Source: Aquimarina spongiae (GTDB lineage Bacteria; Bacteroidota; Bacteroidia; Flavobacteriales; Flavobacteriaceae). Taken from it: a stretch of 64,000 bases of DNA. A model generated the notes under the pieces. The model saw nothing but the letters and a program-made list of their open reading frames with translations, did not search any database and was not told the origin of the DNA. The stretch's first letter is position 1. The number at the start of each line of letters is the position of its first letter. The stretch is taken from the NCBI RefSeq assembly GCF_900141785.1, contig NZ_FQYP01000008.1:248001-312000 (forward strand), given 5' to 3'. Positions 28,301 through 37,122 of this stretch are shown piece after piece. A program made the translations under genes and the position numbers.

Positions 28301-28620
28301 ACCACTTTTACTAAAGCCTCTTTATTGAAATTAAGTGCCACATCCCTCATAGAATTGATTTTATTATCCTTTTGAAACTGCTCAACTAACTTCTCTTTGT
28401 CTTCACACCATTGAGATACTTCATGAGTGAAATGTAATTTTTTGCATACCTCGGGAGTAAACTCTGGCTCAGTTTCTAATCTTATTGAGATCTTATCCCA
28501 ATCTCCTTTGTGCTCTTTATAGATTGAAGCAAACTTTTGATGAATGGCTTTTGTCTTGCCCAAATCTGCTGTAAAGAAATTAAGACGAGTGACCGTTTTA
28601 TTATTGGATGTGGTTTTCAT
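19348..28620 (-). CDS. Tc toxin subunit A (TcA), 3090 aa
   Basis: TcA subunits form the pentameric pore and injection device of ABC (Tc) toxins. In order: a VRP1/SpvA-like helical region with CECGECNSVYSAAAYFVELL near residue 340; an unusual beta-rich and Cys/acid-rich insertion (about 700-940); a PA14-like beta domain (about 1390-1480); the 'ABC toxin N'/neuraminidase-like region (about 1740-2200); a helical pore region (about 2450-2750) including IPNIEANVKPFGIGTTITFGG; and the TcB-binding C-terminus with FEGAGAISKWRLQLP near 2900 and IRYTANEGG. Length is at the upper end for the family (about 2300-2600 is common). It lies 220 bp downstream of the TcB-TcC gene on the same strand. No signal peptide is seen, as in other TcA proteins. 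Confidence 0.92.
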   Translation of the reverse strand: MKTTSNNKTVTRLNFFTADLGKTKAIHQKFASIYKEHKGDWDKISIRLETEPEFTPEVCKKLHFTHEVSQWCEDKEKLVEQFQKDNKINSMRDVALNFNKEALVKVVTNTKIVVEEKTPEIVANELHIRLFQVQPTATVRRMLGDPKESPIADKTRSDRLATFLSNQPDSFNLKTTSVYEAFKQEDAFKNIDSESTEEVVQEIKTLQRVVALSPVPEVLPVLIKSNMTSALRISDMPEAQFVKSFSKDFGEDGELVAKQLHTNAVNARIRNEHALMALKEIGEGTGVDFIDRSLQKTSADDIKSVGAMAATSHRTEGAVHRVLQEHHLSWDALFGDADFCECGECNSVYSAAAYFVELLQYLRNNNLDPHATGPTTIQPQDNHDISNTPLEKLFKRRPDLGCLQLTCKNTNTILPYIDLVNEVMENYIVHHHTKPFNVTDQTSGELLAQPQNTEYEAYCILHKAVYPFTLPYHQPIDVARVYLNHLDTSRTELIDTFRSVRKEKTEPIPDDGEPSTDAAITFTEEEKKELDKLHTNYIDRAVDAECLQLTQEEYVILTKEAFVTKEYWDKQCKKEHSDQEYLEKIGIKPVHEYYGYDTEVTMLDDSETSKTGLTFVKDQFLRRTGVSYIELVALLKTQCLNPNIPSGEALQIMHSIAFSYRFLQTLVDYSASNPKDKYKALIEGLNKAQPLVPIYEELLNPDPCSPKADPCADNKDFEKWVHCYFERIGKIIVLENGVSCIDGEFTYYFSSDIGSLTLGIVRNCQIIVTDPTTGEESIVATIDKQTGLITIINEDPSVDYSTWTLFSFESSDGEKGKIIEVGDDLYLVSERRNLPFSVGKVDNCNLDTVRLIHLDGSPVTVEEYDHIHRFIRLWKKLGWTIDEVDKALVGLGDHQDACMDDLLPGDTDCTSECDDLFEDTEDCGQSESNGDCFKAKGIQKIQCEITPEFLHQLVAVKKLLDVTGLELIKLLTFWTNISTAGEQSLYKRLFLKHNLKGIDKVFVEDKNGNYLTKQVKITDHLPVVMAAFNSSSDDIKAIMEAEGLEDVLNISNLTVIYRYRLLSKAIGLKPQAFIRILPVFGDPFINAHTSLNFTGNWTKMEDSGFNYRQLNYVIKDDDDPQRPLAPSSQDILLLAKTLYDGLNAIDETHKDIKEEDELTIEMIRAKAVLLYPQELVEKIIGIIEGMNLFITNAPKNLIIDIAEGKTLKNKLRYNPEKGTIQITGILSQTEKTDYNSLANDPKWNEALQRIEKQQSKLFKEVLFHVIEAEKQKSPERKIEVEAAEVILKSADILVPFEEINEGEEDPNTAPKKSRAFMNVFLPYLRDQLTHRFVVETLSQSIGLEEEETDTLISEILTTGSPKKSISTIFEAIKESAKPVQTDWSGYLIPSAKNEYTFIVKDTDTAPAITLDGNMLSFTQQEDPTNEWWSDPIKLKSGELYALHVFGEELNTVFWKTPTSSIENIPPSLLLPDFTTTMTEQAYIVLYKASILVSGFEITNFELKHFNEFTSDFGDIDFNAITFDHWLRLEAYTRLRNSLPKTATDLIEFFKWAHTPDDISKLSENIATLTLWEKEKIDILIEENHFNLNKPEVFLNEINLLKLQKAIEVANKIAVDINLLFEWAKPTSNFKKTRKIADSIQHAIRAKYKQEDWEQVVKPLNDQIRNHQEDALIAYLLQQPDLIQWGVTDANGLFEYFLIDVQMDACMETSRIKQALSSVQLFVQRCFLGLEEVHNGITPDILDRERWDWMQRYRVWEANRKVFLYPENWIESNLRDDKTSFFKELESELLQNDITKENIEYVLKSYLYKVDEVANMEIVGLYIEGTKDNSDIWTEGSKLHVFARTRNAPYSYYYRYLRLDQMNWYSWEKMEVDIPSYDVVNSNNEIGSNGCYLIPIAWQDRLLVFFPQFMKKVKPADDGSQTITGMANTSVANNKPKEYWEIKMGMSEYRNGKWTSKQLSKDTINFVDGNTLADIERFEFIPSIHPSNKELNIRISYKNNVIIGKNSFKLSGTNLTVFSNPSTNNNSIEVVHFHHNNLGTIKSLQPQGVIKDEIDKYEFKDQNATTYNGGHNFYFEHNHDLLSKLNSGNLTSFFSYNLSISNSDDAFGAYDHDNNLATNNVYHELKRPYSIYHWELFFHTPVMLANTLSESQQFEDAMKWYHYVFNPTANGTDDKRFWQFKPFKEIDTKQILDAIFKNLEPNASNQDITAWRNDPFKPHLIARSRPVAYMKWVVMKYIDNLIAWGDYLFRQDTIESINQATQLYVLAFHILGKRPQMIPKRGKIKPQTYNSLLHKWDAFSNAMVELEMAVPFSNQTSLPVGVESGVVGFANIFGFSSSLYFCIPNNPKLMGYWDTVEDRLFKIRHCLNIEGVFRKLPLFEPPIDPALLVKAAAQGISIASVLNDLNTPMPNYRFYYLLQKSIELCNELKSLGGAMLSALEKKDGESLAYTRATHEGIMNSLIMEVRKKQLEEAESTIQNLMENRKLPEQRMKFYLKLIGETEDKVPNFETDFNPLENQIKMPESYSNVYVNEYEKEDMQKAKDAHDLQDTIGKIESLGSALSYIPNIEANVKPFGIGTTITFGGSQLGPATAAIARWMQTDAAEHSYASSKAAKKSGFLRAHQDRVLQANIAGLELKQIDKQILAQQIRVSIANQEISNQQKLIDNAKEVENFLRDKYTNEELYTWMKGNLKTVYHQVYSLAYELAKKAEKIYRFERGLGNSNFIQSGYWDSSRDGLLAGEQLYVGLKQLEAAYHEKKTHDYEITKHVSLRQINPLSLIQLKETGACEFNLPEILFDMDYPGHYKRRIKSVSISIPCIVGPYTGLNASLRLLEHKFRNSSIAKSKNDYKEKIEENDDRFMTFNIPVKAIAASSAQNESGMFELNFKDERYLPFEGAGAISKWRLQLPDFRQFDYDTISDAIIHIRYTANEGGTRMKKAAIDTVVDFNKNNEELGQQEGLFSIIDLKHDLSNEWYKTMQVEEGDTERILPIKNIIDFLPYYVRLDQEGKPRQTKDIKLTDIILTTDSDLQASEIVIGQGGDEISFTDGISIGETKTFAIRDEEIKAEGMSITIKNVDKEIKKALMVVRFILK

Positions 28621-28840
28621 GATTTGTGTGTTGTTATTATATTCTTCTTGTTTTTTCTAATTGCGAGTATCACGGTTCAAGACTAGTGATAAGAGGAGAT
28701 TTTACAGGATAATGTGAATTTATAATCTATTTCTTCCATTTAAAAGTCTACACTATAAAATCAAAACACTAACTTCTTTCTTATGATAGTTTTTTATTAA
28801 AAAAACTTTGCTAAGCCCTTAATCTTCAAGAATCGAAATA
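28621..28840. other. Gap between the two toxin genes, no gene seen
   Basis: This 220-bp AT-rich gap has no open reading frame of useful length, in particular no immunity gene after the deaminase-bearing end of TcB-TcC. I see no strong terminator. Confidence 0.6.
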
Positions 28841-31800
28841 TTATTTAAAATGACTACTTCTAAATGTAGTTGTACCTTCTGGAGTTATTACTCGAAGAGT
28901 TGATCCCGCAGGCAGTGCATCCGGTAGATCTCTAGAACAAATAGAACAAATTGCTCTATCTACAAAAAGAACACCTTTTTTTAAACCTCGTTGATGCATA
29001 ATAGCCGCTGAATGTCCCTCAACATGTGTGGCAATATTTCCCTGACTAGGTCCACCTGATGTAAACCCATAAGTTTTACCTCTTGGAATACCTCCTCGTT
29101 GGGTGCCTCCCCATGGCCCTCCTTCAACTCCACTCTTAATTAACATCGGATCCGCACTTTCTTCAGTGAATAAGGAGCCAACTGCTCCCTTATGTTCTGG
29201 GTAAAATTCCCTTGCTTTTTTTGTGCTTTCACTAGCTATCTTATTAAGATCTATAGAAGATTTAGAAACATCTTCAGCAACCTCTACTACATCATCTAAA
29301 TTTCTACCTACATCATCTAACTGTCTAACTAATACAGAGCCTTTAGTTGCTGATGACGCAATTCCTGAAAGTCCTGCTCCTACTTCTGTCATGCCTCCAA
29401 CCACTTGAAGAGTCAAACTCTCCACTGAAGTACCTGGAGCATAGTCTCTTGAAAAGTTAGCTACTCCAATTGATGGCTGACCATTCAACATTCGTATTGC
29501 TCTTAATCCCTCTGGAGCTCCTTCTGGTGGATTCTGGTACGGTCTAACATATTGACCCGGAACTTTAAAGAAAAATGAAAAGAGAGGAACACTTTCTCTC
29601 AATTCCTCATTTGAAAGACGAGGTCTAACTCGTTCTACAATAGTAGTTCCTCGTCTTTCAGGAACTTTACCTTCAATTTTCACTTCATTCAAAGTATAAA
29701 TAGCTTCAAGTCCAGCTCGAGTTCTTAGGGCTTCTACTCTCGTCTTAAAATTTCCCGTAGCCGATAGAGCCATAGCCCCTCTTTGATGCTTATTAATTGA
29801 CCTCAAATGACCAATTAGCTGAGAATCCGTCATTGTCATAATTTGATAATCCACAGACCCTGGCTTTGGTACTGTTCCCTCACGATCTATTAACATTATA
29901 GGATTGCTATGGGTATAATTATATAGATTAATGCCTCCATCAATCCCAATAGGGTCAGCACTTAACCACCTACCTAACCACGGTAAATAATAACGGGCAC
30001 TATGGTACGCAAGCCCTGTTTCTTCATCCCGTTCCATACCTGTATAGCGATAGCGTTTGGCAGCAGCTTTGATAGCCGCATTTTTTGCCTGATACGCCGT
30101 AGTTCCATAAGGGTGATATTCTTCATAACTTATAACCACTGCATTTTCGTCAAGCTCCAGACTTGAGGATCCCAGATGATTGCTTAATTGATATCGTATC
30201 GTTTGTACTGGTGTGGTTCGCCCCATTGGGATCCCGAGTATTTTCCTTGATTCGGTTTCTGTATCAATCATAGCAATGCGCTGTTGATCATCCATGACAT
30301 GCAATGTTTCGCGTTCTAACCCACTTTCATGTCGATATACCTCATACCCACCTACATAGATACGTTCATCTTTTTGAGTGGGGGTATTGCCTACATCTGC
30401 TTGATTTTCGGTTATTTTTCTGGCTCGTTGTCCACTACCATCATATACGTAGTAGGTGGTTTCGGGAACACCGCCATCAGTTCGTACTTGTTTTGCACTT
30501 GTGGTGAGTTCTTCTTTAAAATTCCACTGCATTAGGGGTAGGTGTGGCATTACCTGTATATAACCGTGCTGTTGATGATGGGTATACTCATGTGTATAAT
30601 TACCTATTTCTGTACTTTTAATTCGGTTGTTTTTGGTCTCGTACACATAGTCCCGTGTCCATGAGCTTGGGCCTGCTATATGTTTCATTTTCAATATATT
30701 ACCCGCACGATCATATTGATACCGTTGTGTATAGCCATGCATCGCCATAGGGTCATTAGTATGGTGAGTAAATTTGGTATGACCATCGCTCCAATTATCA
30801 CCAGTACTAAAATCTACAGTATGGGTACTTTGTTCTCTTCCGGTAGCATGGATCAAACGATATAAGGCATCATAGGTATACTCATTTTTACCATTTATTT
30901 TTTGGTTATTATAAAACACCACTGGGATTGCTTTATCTTGTATTTGTGTTATGTTACCCGATGGGTCATAGGTATAATTGAGATCTTGTAGTATTTCTGC
31001 ATTATTTTTGATACTCCTAAGTTGTTTTAAGCGAAAAGTTTTGGGGTCGTATTGGTAGTGTGTCTGTATCTGATTTCCGTAGAGGATATTTTTACGTTGC
31101 CCTTTTTCGTCGTAATTGATATTTTGTACATAAACGGTAGTAACATTGTCTTTTTTCAATTCTACACGGTCTAGTAAACCAGCTGCGTTAAAAAATGGCA
31201 TATGCTCACTACCATCAGGCTGTACCTGTTTGATTGGGCGGTTTAATGCATCATATTCGGTACTCGAAGTAAAGGTATACTCGGATCCTTCTAATAGATC
31301 ATCAGGGTTAACGACATTCCAATTTGGGGTGGTTTTATATTCTATTGCGAATATTCGGGTTGAGGAAAGTACGTTTCCTTTAAAATCATATCGATCGGTT
31401 ATTATTTTACCAGCAGTATCATATACTATAATTGCTTTACCGCGTAGGTTATTTTGTTTGTCGTTGGGTTGCCCTTCTCCGTATTCTATTTTTTCATATA
31501 GTATATGAATAGGAATAGTTTCTTCCCCTCCTTTTACCCATTGTTCTATAGGTCGATGTATACTATCATATACAAACGAGAATTCGTATTTGCGCTCATC
31601 CCAGGTTTTGAAAGGATTACCTAATACATTCATGAACATCCATCGTTTACCTGCATCCATACTCGTTTGCGCAACACGATGCCCCAAAAGATTATATTGA
31701 TACTGCATTACTGTATTGCCTCTGGCATCAATCACTGCCAGTGCATTACCTTCGATATCGGTAAGGGCATAGGTATATGAAAATTCTTCTATAGTTTGCT

Positions 31801-34800
31801 CATTTGAGTCCTTAAAGCGGTTATGATCAATACCAACAGCCGGTCGACCCAATGTATCCAAAACCATACATGAAGGAGTATTGTCATGTATCTCTGTTTT
31901 AAGAGCTGCTTTCTTTTCGGGATTATTATCAGCAAGAGTTATTCTTTCATTACACCATACACTTTCTTTTACAGTATCATTGGGGTCATACGAATATTGT
32001 TTCCAGGCATCATATTCTATTTTTGTAAATGTTCCATTAGGTAATTCGGTCTTAACAGCACGCCCAGCTGCATCATAGTATACCAATGGGGTCACTCCTG
32101 TTTCTACCAAGCCTGCTGCGTCTTCATAGACCGGAGATACCGAAAAATAGGGTTCATATTGTTTTATAGGGTTTCCTTTATTATTTAAAACTGTACGACC
32201 ATTACCCACCCAGCGTAATTGGTTTCCGGTATCTACTTCGGTGATAACCCAGTTATCCTCATCTTGTTGTATTGCTTTTTTGGCGACCCCAGGTTCGGCT
32301 TGTACCTTTGCCATTGCCACATTACCCAAACCATCACTATACTCAAAACCGATTTGTAGAAAGCCATTTTGATTTTCTGTTGCATGTTGTTCTCGACTAA
32401 TACTAGCAACAACAATTGGTATTTGATCAAATTTGTAAATCAATCGACTACTGGCCGATTGTAATAAATCTTTTGCCAAGCTTTGTAATTGAGTATAGTT
32501 ACAGATTTCATGTACTTGGGCAGTGGCAAAAAAATCATCGATTAGAGATTGTTCATTGGCATTGGTTATTTCGGTTAAGCCAATTAAAGTATCTGCTTCT
32601 TCGCCTATATTATCATTGTTAGTATCCTTCCCTTCGATCGCCATTGCTTTTACCGATCCTAACTCATCTAAAATCACAGATGAAATATTATCATTTATAT
32701 CCAGCATCTTAGTTGCCGAAAATGTTCGATAATCGAATTCTACTATTTTTGTTTCATTCCCTACTGCGTCCAAAGTACGTTTCACAAATAAAAAAAGTGG
32801 ATCATAAAAAACTTCAGATTTGGTACCAAAAGGATCAATGTAGGATACGGGGCTAAAGAAACGATTTTTAATATCTTCAATGGTTTCTTCAGCGTTTGCG
32901 AATTGAGTAGTTCCTGAGCGTATCCACCAATGAGTATCTTCCTGATAATACTTTGCTTGAAGCATATCGTTATCCGACACTTCAAATTGCAACGCAAATT
33001 CGCTAGGGGTATAAATCTCTTGTAAAAGATTAGGTGTATAGGCCAGTTGATAATTCTCATATGTAATACCCCAAACACCTATTTGACCGTCTGGCAAAGA
33101 AGCCTGTATGTTATTATCATAGAATTTGGTTTTGACGTGCTCAATTAATCTTTTTTGCTCTTTTCCTGATTCCGATTTTTGATAATATTCTATCTCCTCT
33201 AGTGTATTAAATGCTTTTCTAAACTCTTCAATAGAGAAAATAGGACCTATAGATTGCAATCCTGTAAGTTCATAGGTTCTGGTTTGCCATCCCTGTCTCA
33301 ACAAATAATGCTCATTGGTAATAATATCATTAGTAAAATCATTTTTGCTAAGGGTGATCCAATTTTTTTGTTGTGCTTTGCGCGCATGCTGTTTTGCTTT
33401 GCGAGTTGCGATGGTATCGCCTGGTGCATCTCGCAATATTTCCTCTGTTTGTAGACGAGGGTACACTACTGCAACCGATTCAAGAACATTACCATATTCA
33501 TCTATTTCAATAGTTAAGGAATGGGCTATCCTTGGATCTTCCGGATTACGTTCATAGCTATATGTAATCGCTTCACTTTCTTTGACCAGATAAACGGCAT
33601 GTTTGTTTTGATGGCGTTGTTGCAAAAGATGAATTTCACAATTATGAGTGCTTACCGTATACGGAGTGGCTTGTTTCTTTTGTTGGTCAATATCTTTTGG
33701 ATCCTTGGTGTCAACCGAAAACACCTCGGTTCTTAATACCATTCCTTTGCAAGCTCTAAGCGCCTCTCTATATCCTTCGGCATCAATAAGGTCTCTATCG
33801 ATATGTATACCTTCGGGTATAGAAATCGTCGCATCCGAAAGTTCGTACTCTATGGGTTCAACATCAAAACCTTGATTTTTGAATTCCTCATACCAATACT
33901 CTTTTTTAAATTGGGTTAGTATCTTTTCTTTATCCAGGAATGCTCCCGTATGAAACCAAGTTTTGGTCAAAACAGGTGGCTGATGATGTTCTTCGGTCAC
34001 AATATTACCGGCACCCGTTTTTTTAAAAGTTTCAAAATACTCACAATCCCGTTGTTCTACTCTTCCAAAACCTCTAAATTCTCTCTCGGCGTGATCATAA
34101 TATCCATGATGATATGAATATTCTGTAGCAAACCTTACTTTGGTTACTTCTTCGGTGATACTAGTTTTACTAACACATTGTACAGGAAATGGTAATTTGG
34201 TGATCCATGGTGTTCCTTTTTGCTTATCCTTAAGATAATAATAGGTTGAACTCTTATATTCTACTTCACTTTTTTTACCGAACCCATTTTCATAGCTTTT
34301 CATGATATGAGGCTTAATACCACCCATAAGATCAATATACCGCATGGGGGTATTTTTATAAGGCGGAAGTTCTGAAGACCAAACAATACATGAAGTACCG
34401 TTACCCAATAGATCCGTTATTGTAATCTTGTTAGGCTTTTCGGTTGGAAAGAAAGGTGTTATCTCGGTTGCATCACTCCAAGCGTTTCCGCTATGATTGA
34501 GGTATGCTTTAAACGTGTTCTTGCCGAGGTATATAATATCTGCCACTCCGGTTCCGCTAATATCTGTAAACTGGATATATTGAGGATTAAAAAGTTCTGG
34601 ACTATCAAACCAAGGTGCATTCCCCATAGTTACTTTTGCACTAAAATGACCATAACCTTTGTTTGCCCAATAACAAATTTCTCCGTTTTTGATTCTAACA
34701 ATATCCGTTAGACCATCTCCTGTCATGTCTGTCAAAAAAATACGTTGTTCCTGATCCTGAAAAACTATTGCAGGTCCGTATTCATCATCATAGGGTTTTG

Positions 34801-36556
34801 GTACAAATTGTGCGTTATCATAACCTATTTTGCCTTGACTTTCCCACCACCAAAAAGCGCCTTGATCACTCAAAACGACCTCTGGTTTTCCATCTCCATT
34901 AAGATCAAATATGCGTACATTGGGATCACTAATATCTATTTCGAGCTCTTTAAGGAAAGTTTTAAAAGGCTGCCACTGCTCTTCATCATTTATTTCAAAA
35001 TATCCTTGTTGTCCGGGAGCATTTACCACAATTTGCTTTAGTCCATTAGCATCCAAATCTTGCAGTTGCACTACTCCATCATTAATTCCTAATGTCGAAG
35101 GTTTGGGAATAATGGATTTTGCACTAGTAAAATGAATATTTCCATGATTATCTTCTCCTAAGTTATTCTTATAATACCATGCATTGGCTTGTTCTGTGAG
35201 AATTCCGTTAATTCCCTCATTATAAAGATCTACCCATTGATAATTATCTGAAAGGCCAGTGGGAGTATGCCTTAAATTTTCTCTTGAAACTTCTTTTACT
35301 TCGGTATTCCAATCTAACCATTGGTAATCAAAAGTCATTTTAGGTAATGCCTTTACAGCATAAGTTTCATTTGATTTTCTAATATATCCTTTTTGAATAA
35401 TCCCTACCAAATAGGTCAATTCTGCAGGACGATCAGTCTTTTCTTTTAACGATGCCGAAGACAAATACTCAAAATCTAATGATCGAACCAATGTTGGGGT
35501 GCCGGCATTTAGCTCTGAAAAAGTGTGAAACATTAATACCCTTTGGCACAAACGGTTGGTACGAATTTCGAAACCTGATCTATATGAAGAAAAAGGATCT
35601 GATCGGTAACCCCACTGCTGTATATTTGATTCCTCTGGTATTGGTACTTCTTTATCATGTTCTCCATAATCGAATACCAATTCAAAATGACAAGGGTTAT
35701 CTAAAGGTTTTTCAAGAATATATGGTGTTTGAACATCCGGAAAATATGGGTTTTGGTTTCCGTATAAAACTCGTTTTAGATACCTATTCGTAAATGGTGC
35801 TAAACCATTAATTCTGTTTTTTTCATAAACCTCGTTGGCAACATTATCAAGGTTTTCCTCCTTGTACTGATAGGAAATGTAGTTCCCTTTATTATCATAT
35901 GAAAACTCTGGTAACCATTCAAAAACTCTTTCTTTATCTTCTGGGTCAACTATACGAGCGTTTTCAGAATAACCATAAAATGTAACCTGGTCATTAGGTG
36001 TTGTTACCTTCCAATATACTCCTTGATTGAGGTGGTCGATTTTTTCGATTTTAGCAAATCCTCCTTCAATACGCGGACGGTATTTTTTGATGATACATCC
36101 ATTAATCTTGTTTATTTTTATTTGCCATTTTCCTGGAGAGGTTTCTTCTACGCAAGGAACCAAATCTTCTACTCCAGAAAAAACAAATGTATCTTCGTTA
36201 TGACCGTCTAAATATCTGGGTAATCCTTTGTCGGTTTTTCTCTTTATAGAAGGTGTTCCTATAGACCATCCAATACCAAACACACTGTTACCAACTCCTG
36301 AATTATAACTCAATCCTATCGAAGGTGAAAAACCGTTTCGACCCGCAGTAATAGGCAACGGAATACTAAACCCCGCAGTACCATTGGAAGGGTTTACTTC
36401 AAATTTTTCATCTATACCCTTTAACGCGCCTCCTCCTTTTGGGAGCGAGATTGAAGGTATTTCGATAGCATTGGATTGTGTAACATTTTCTTTCGTTAAG
36501 ACATCTAAATTTGTTTTTGTTGATTTCTGTGCACCTGTATTAGCATTATTTTCCAT
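28841..36556 (-). CDS. Fused TcB-TcC toxin with C-terminal SCP1.201/DddA-like deaminase, 2571 aa
   Basis: The N-terminus (about residues 35-350) is an SpvB domain (GGGALKGIDEKFEVNPSNGT). FG-GAP-like calcium-type repeats follow (DLNGDGKPEVVLSDQG, MTGDGLTDIVRIKNGE, about 535-680), then TcB middle domains and Rhs/YD repeats forming the cocoon (about 1450-2190). The Rhs core ends at about 2175-2220 (RYYLPWLGRWLSADPIG...NPIMLIDREG), the self-cleavage region of TcC. The ~350-residue variable end finishes in a deaminase-like domain: His2511-Val-Glu2513 and Cys2537-x-x-Cys2540, with HVEG and PEGTTTF as in DddA. TcB and TcC are separate genes in many hosts; here they are one. The payload would be carried into a target cell through TcA. 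Confidence 0.92.
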   Translation of the reverse strand: MENNANTGAQKSTKTNLDVLTKENVTQSNAIEIPSISLPKGGGALKGIDEKFEVNPSNGTAGFSIPLPITAGRNGFSPSIGLSYNSGVGNSVFGIGWSIGTPSIKRKTDKGLPRYLDGHNEDTFVFSGVEDLVPCVEETSPGKWQIKINKINGCIIKKYRPRIEGGFAKIEKIDHLNQGVYWKVTTPNDQVTFYGYSENARIVDPEDKERVFEWLPEFSYDNKGNYISYQYKEENLDNVANEVYEKNRINGLAPFTNRYLKRVLYGNQNPYFPDVQTPYILEKPLDNPCHFELVFDYGEHDKEVPIPEESNIQQWGYRSDPFSSYRSGFEIRTNRLCQRVLMFHTFSELNAGTPTLVRSLDFEYLSSASLKEKTDRPAELTYLVGIIQKGYIRKSNETYAVKALPKMTFDYQWLDWNTEVKEVSRENLRHTPTGLSDNYQWVDLYNEGINGILTEQANAWYYKNNLGEDNHGNIHFTSAKSIIPKPSTLGINDGVVQLQDLDANGLKQIVVNAPGQQGYFEINDEEQWQPFKTFLKELEIDISDPNVRIFDLNGDGKPEVVLSDQGAFWWWESQGKIGYDNAQFVPKPYDDEYGPAIVFQDQEQRIFLTDMTGDGLTDIVRIKNGEICYWANKGYGHFSAKVTMGNAPWFDSPELFNPQYIQFTDISGTGVADIIYLGKNTFKAYLNHSGNAWSDATEITPFFPTEKPNKITITDLLGNGTSCIVWSSELPPYKNTPMRYIDLMGGIKPHIMKSYENGFGKKSEVEYKSSTYYYLKDKQKGTPWITKLPFPVQCVSKTSITEEVTKVRFATEYSYHHGYYDHAEREFRGFGRVEQRDCEYFETFKKTGAGNIVTEEHHQPPVLTKTWFHTGAFLDKEKILTQFKKEYWYEEFKNQGFDVEPIEYELSDATISIPEGIHIDRDLIDAEGYREALRACKGMVLRTEVFSVDTKDPKDIDQQKKQATPYTVSTHNCEIHLLQQRHQNKHAVYLVKESEAITYSYERNPEDPRIAHSLTIEIDEYGNVLESVAVVYPRLQTEEILRDAPGDTIATRKAKQHARKAQQKNWITLSKNDFTNDIITNEHYLLRQGWQTRTYELTGLQSIGPIFSIEEFRKAFNTLEEIEYYQKSESGKEQKRLIEHVKTKFYDNNIQASLPDGQIGVWGITYENYQLAYTPNLLQEIYTPSEFALQFEVSDNDMLQAKYYQEDTHWWIRSGTTQFANAEETIEDIKNRFFSPVSYIDPFGTKSEVFYDPLFLFVKRTLDAVGNETKIVEFDYRTFSATKMLDINDNISSVILDELGSVKAMAIEGKDTNNDNIGEEADTLIGLTEITNANEQSLIDDFFATAQVHEICNYTQLQSLAKDLLQSASSRLIYKFDQIPIVVASISREQHATENQNGFLQIGFEYSDGLGNVAMAKVQAEPGVAKKAIQQDEDNWVITEVDTGNQLRWVGNGRTVLNNKGNPIKQYEPYFSVSPVYEDAAGLVETGVTPLVYYDAAGRAVKTELPNGTFTKIEYDAWKQYSYDPNDTVKESVWCNERITLADNNPEKKAALKTEIHDNTPSCMVLDTLGRPAVGIDHNRFKDSNEQTIEEFSYTYALTDIEGNALAVIDARGNTVMQYQYNLLGHRVAQTSMDAGKRWMFMNVLGNPFKTWDERKYEFSFVYDSIHRPIEQWVKGGEETIPIHILYEKIEYGEGQPNDKQNNLRGKAIIVYDTAGKIITDRYDFKGNVLSSTRIFAIEYKTTPNWNVVNPDDLLEGSEYTFTSSTEYDALNRPIKQVQPDGSEHMPFFNAAGLLDRVELKKDNVTTVYVQNINYDEKGQRKNILYGNQIQTHYQYDPKTFRLKQLRSIKNNAEILQDLNYTYDPSGNITQIQDKAIPVVFYNNQKINGKNEYTYDALYRLIHATGREQSTHTVDFSTGDNWSDGHTKFTHHTNDPMAMHGYTQRYQYDRAGNILKMKHIAGPSSWTRDYVYETKNNRIKSTEIGNYTHEYTHHQQHGYIQVMPHLPLMQWNFKEELTTSAKQVRTDGGVPETTYYVYDGSGQRARKITENQADVGNTPTQKDERIYVGGYEVYRHESGLERETLHVMDDQQRIAMIDTETESRKILGIPMGRTTPVQTIRYQLSNHLGSSSLELDENAVVISYEEYHPYGTTAYQAKNAAIKAAAKRYRYTGMERDEETGLAYHSARYYLPWLGRWLSADPIGIDGGINLYNYTHSNPIMLIDREGTVPKPGSVDYQIMTMTDSQLIGHLRSINKHQRGAMALSATGNFKTRVEALRTRAGLEAIYTLNEVKIEGKVPERRGTTIVERVRPRLSNEELRESVPLFSFFFKVPGQYVRPYQNPPEGAPEGLRAIRMLNGQPSIGVANFSRDYAPGTSVESLTLQVVGGMTEVGAGLSGIASSATKGSVLVRQLDDVGRNLDDVVEVAEDVSKSSIDLNKIASESTKKAREFYPEHKGAVGSLFTEESADPMLIKSGVEGGPWGGTQRGGIPRGKTYGFTSGGPSQGNIATHVEGHSAAIMHQRGLKKGVLFVDRAICSICSRDLPDALPAGSTLRVITPEGTTTFRSSHFK

Positions 36557-37122
36557 ATCAAATACATTAGATTTATTTTAATTCTTTGTATGGGACAAAT
36601 GTTAACAACAATTAATCTACTAGGGGTGAGAAGTTTCTTGCTAATACCCATGATCAATGAAAGACTAACACTATTTAGAAGAAGCAATTAGAGTTTCAAT
36701 TTTACACATGTTCTATAACGGGATAAATATAAGAACGTAACACACTGAATAACAACAGTTAAAAACCCCTATGTTTCAAGGAAAAACACTAGCGGGTATA
36801 TAAGAAGAATTTGAAAATGGTTATTGCCTATATGTAAAAGGAGAAAATATGGCGCTGTCGAGTAAACTAACTGATGGTCACGGAAATATTCTATTAAAAA
36901 TTTAAAAAACTAAACAAAATACCTCCAACATCATACAACCAATTAAATTTTAATGATCTTATTATCTTAAAAGTGAAGAAAAAAATGAGATACTACTATT
37001 CAACTCGCGATCCTAGAAAAGTACATTTTCCTATGAATTCTGTACTCCAGCCCGTAAATTGACGCTTTTGTTGTCACAAAAAATTACTGAAAACAAAATT
37101 TCAGGAGGACATTCCTGGTTCT
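36557..37122. other. Region upstream of the toxin operon, no gene seen
   Basis: About 570 bp of AT-rich sequence should hold the promoter of the minus-strand toxin operon. I found no convincing -7 box; TAACATTTG near 36600 (minus strand) is one base too long. No open reading frame with good coding features is present. Confidence 0.5.
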
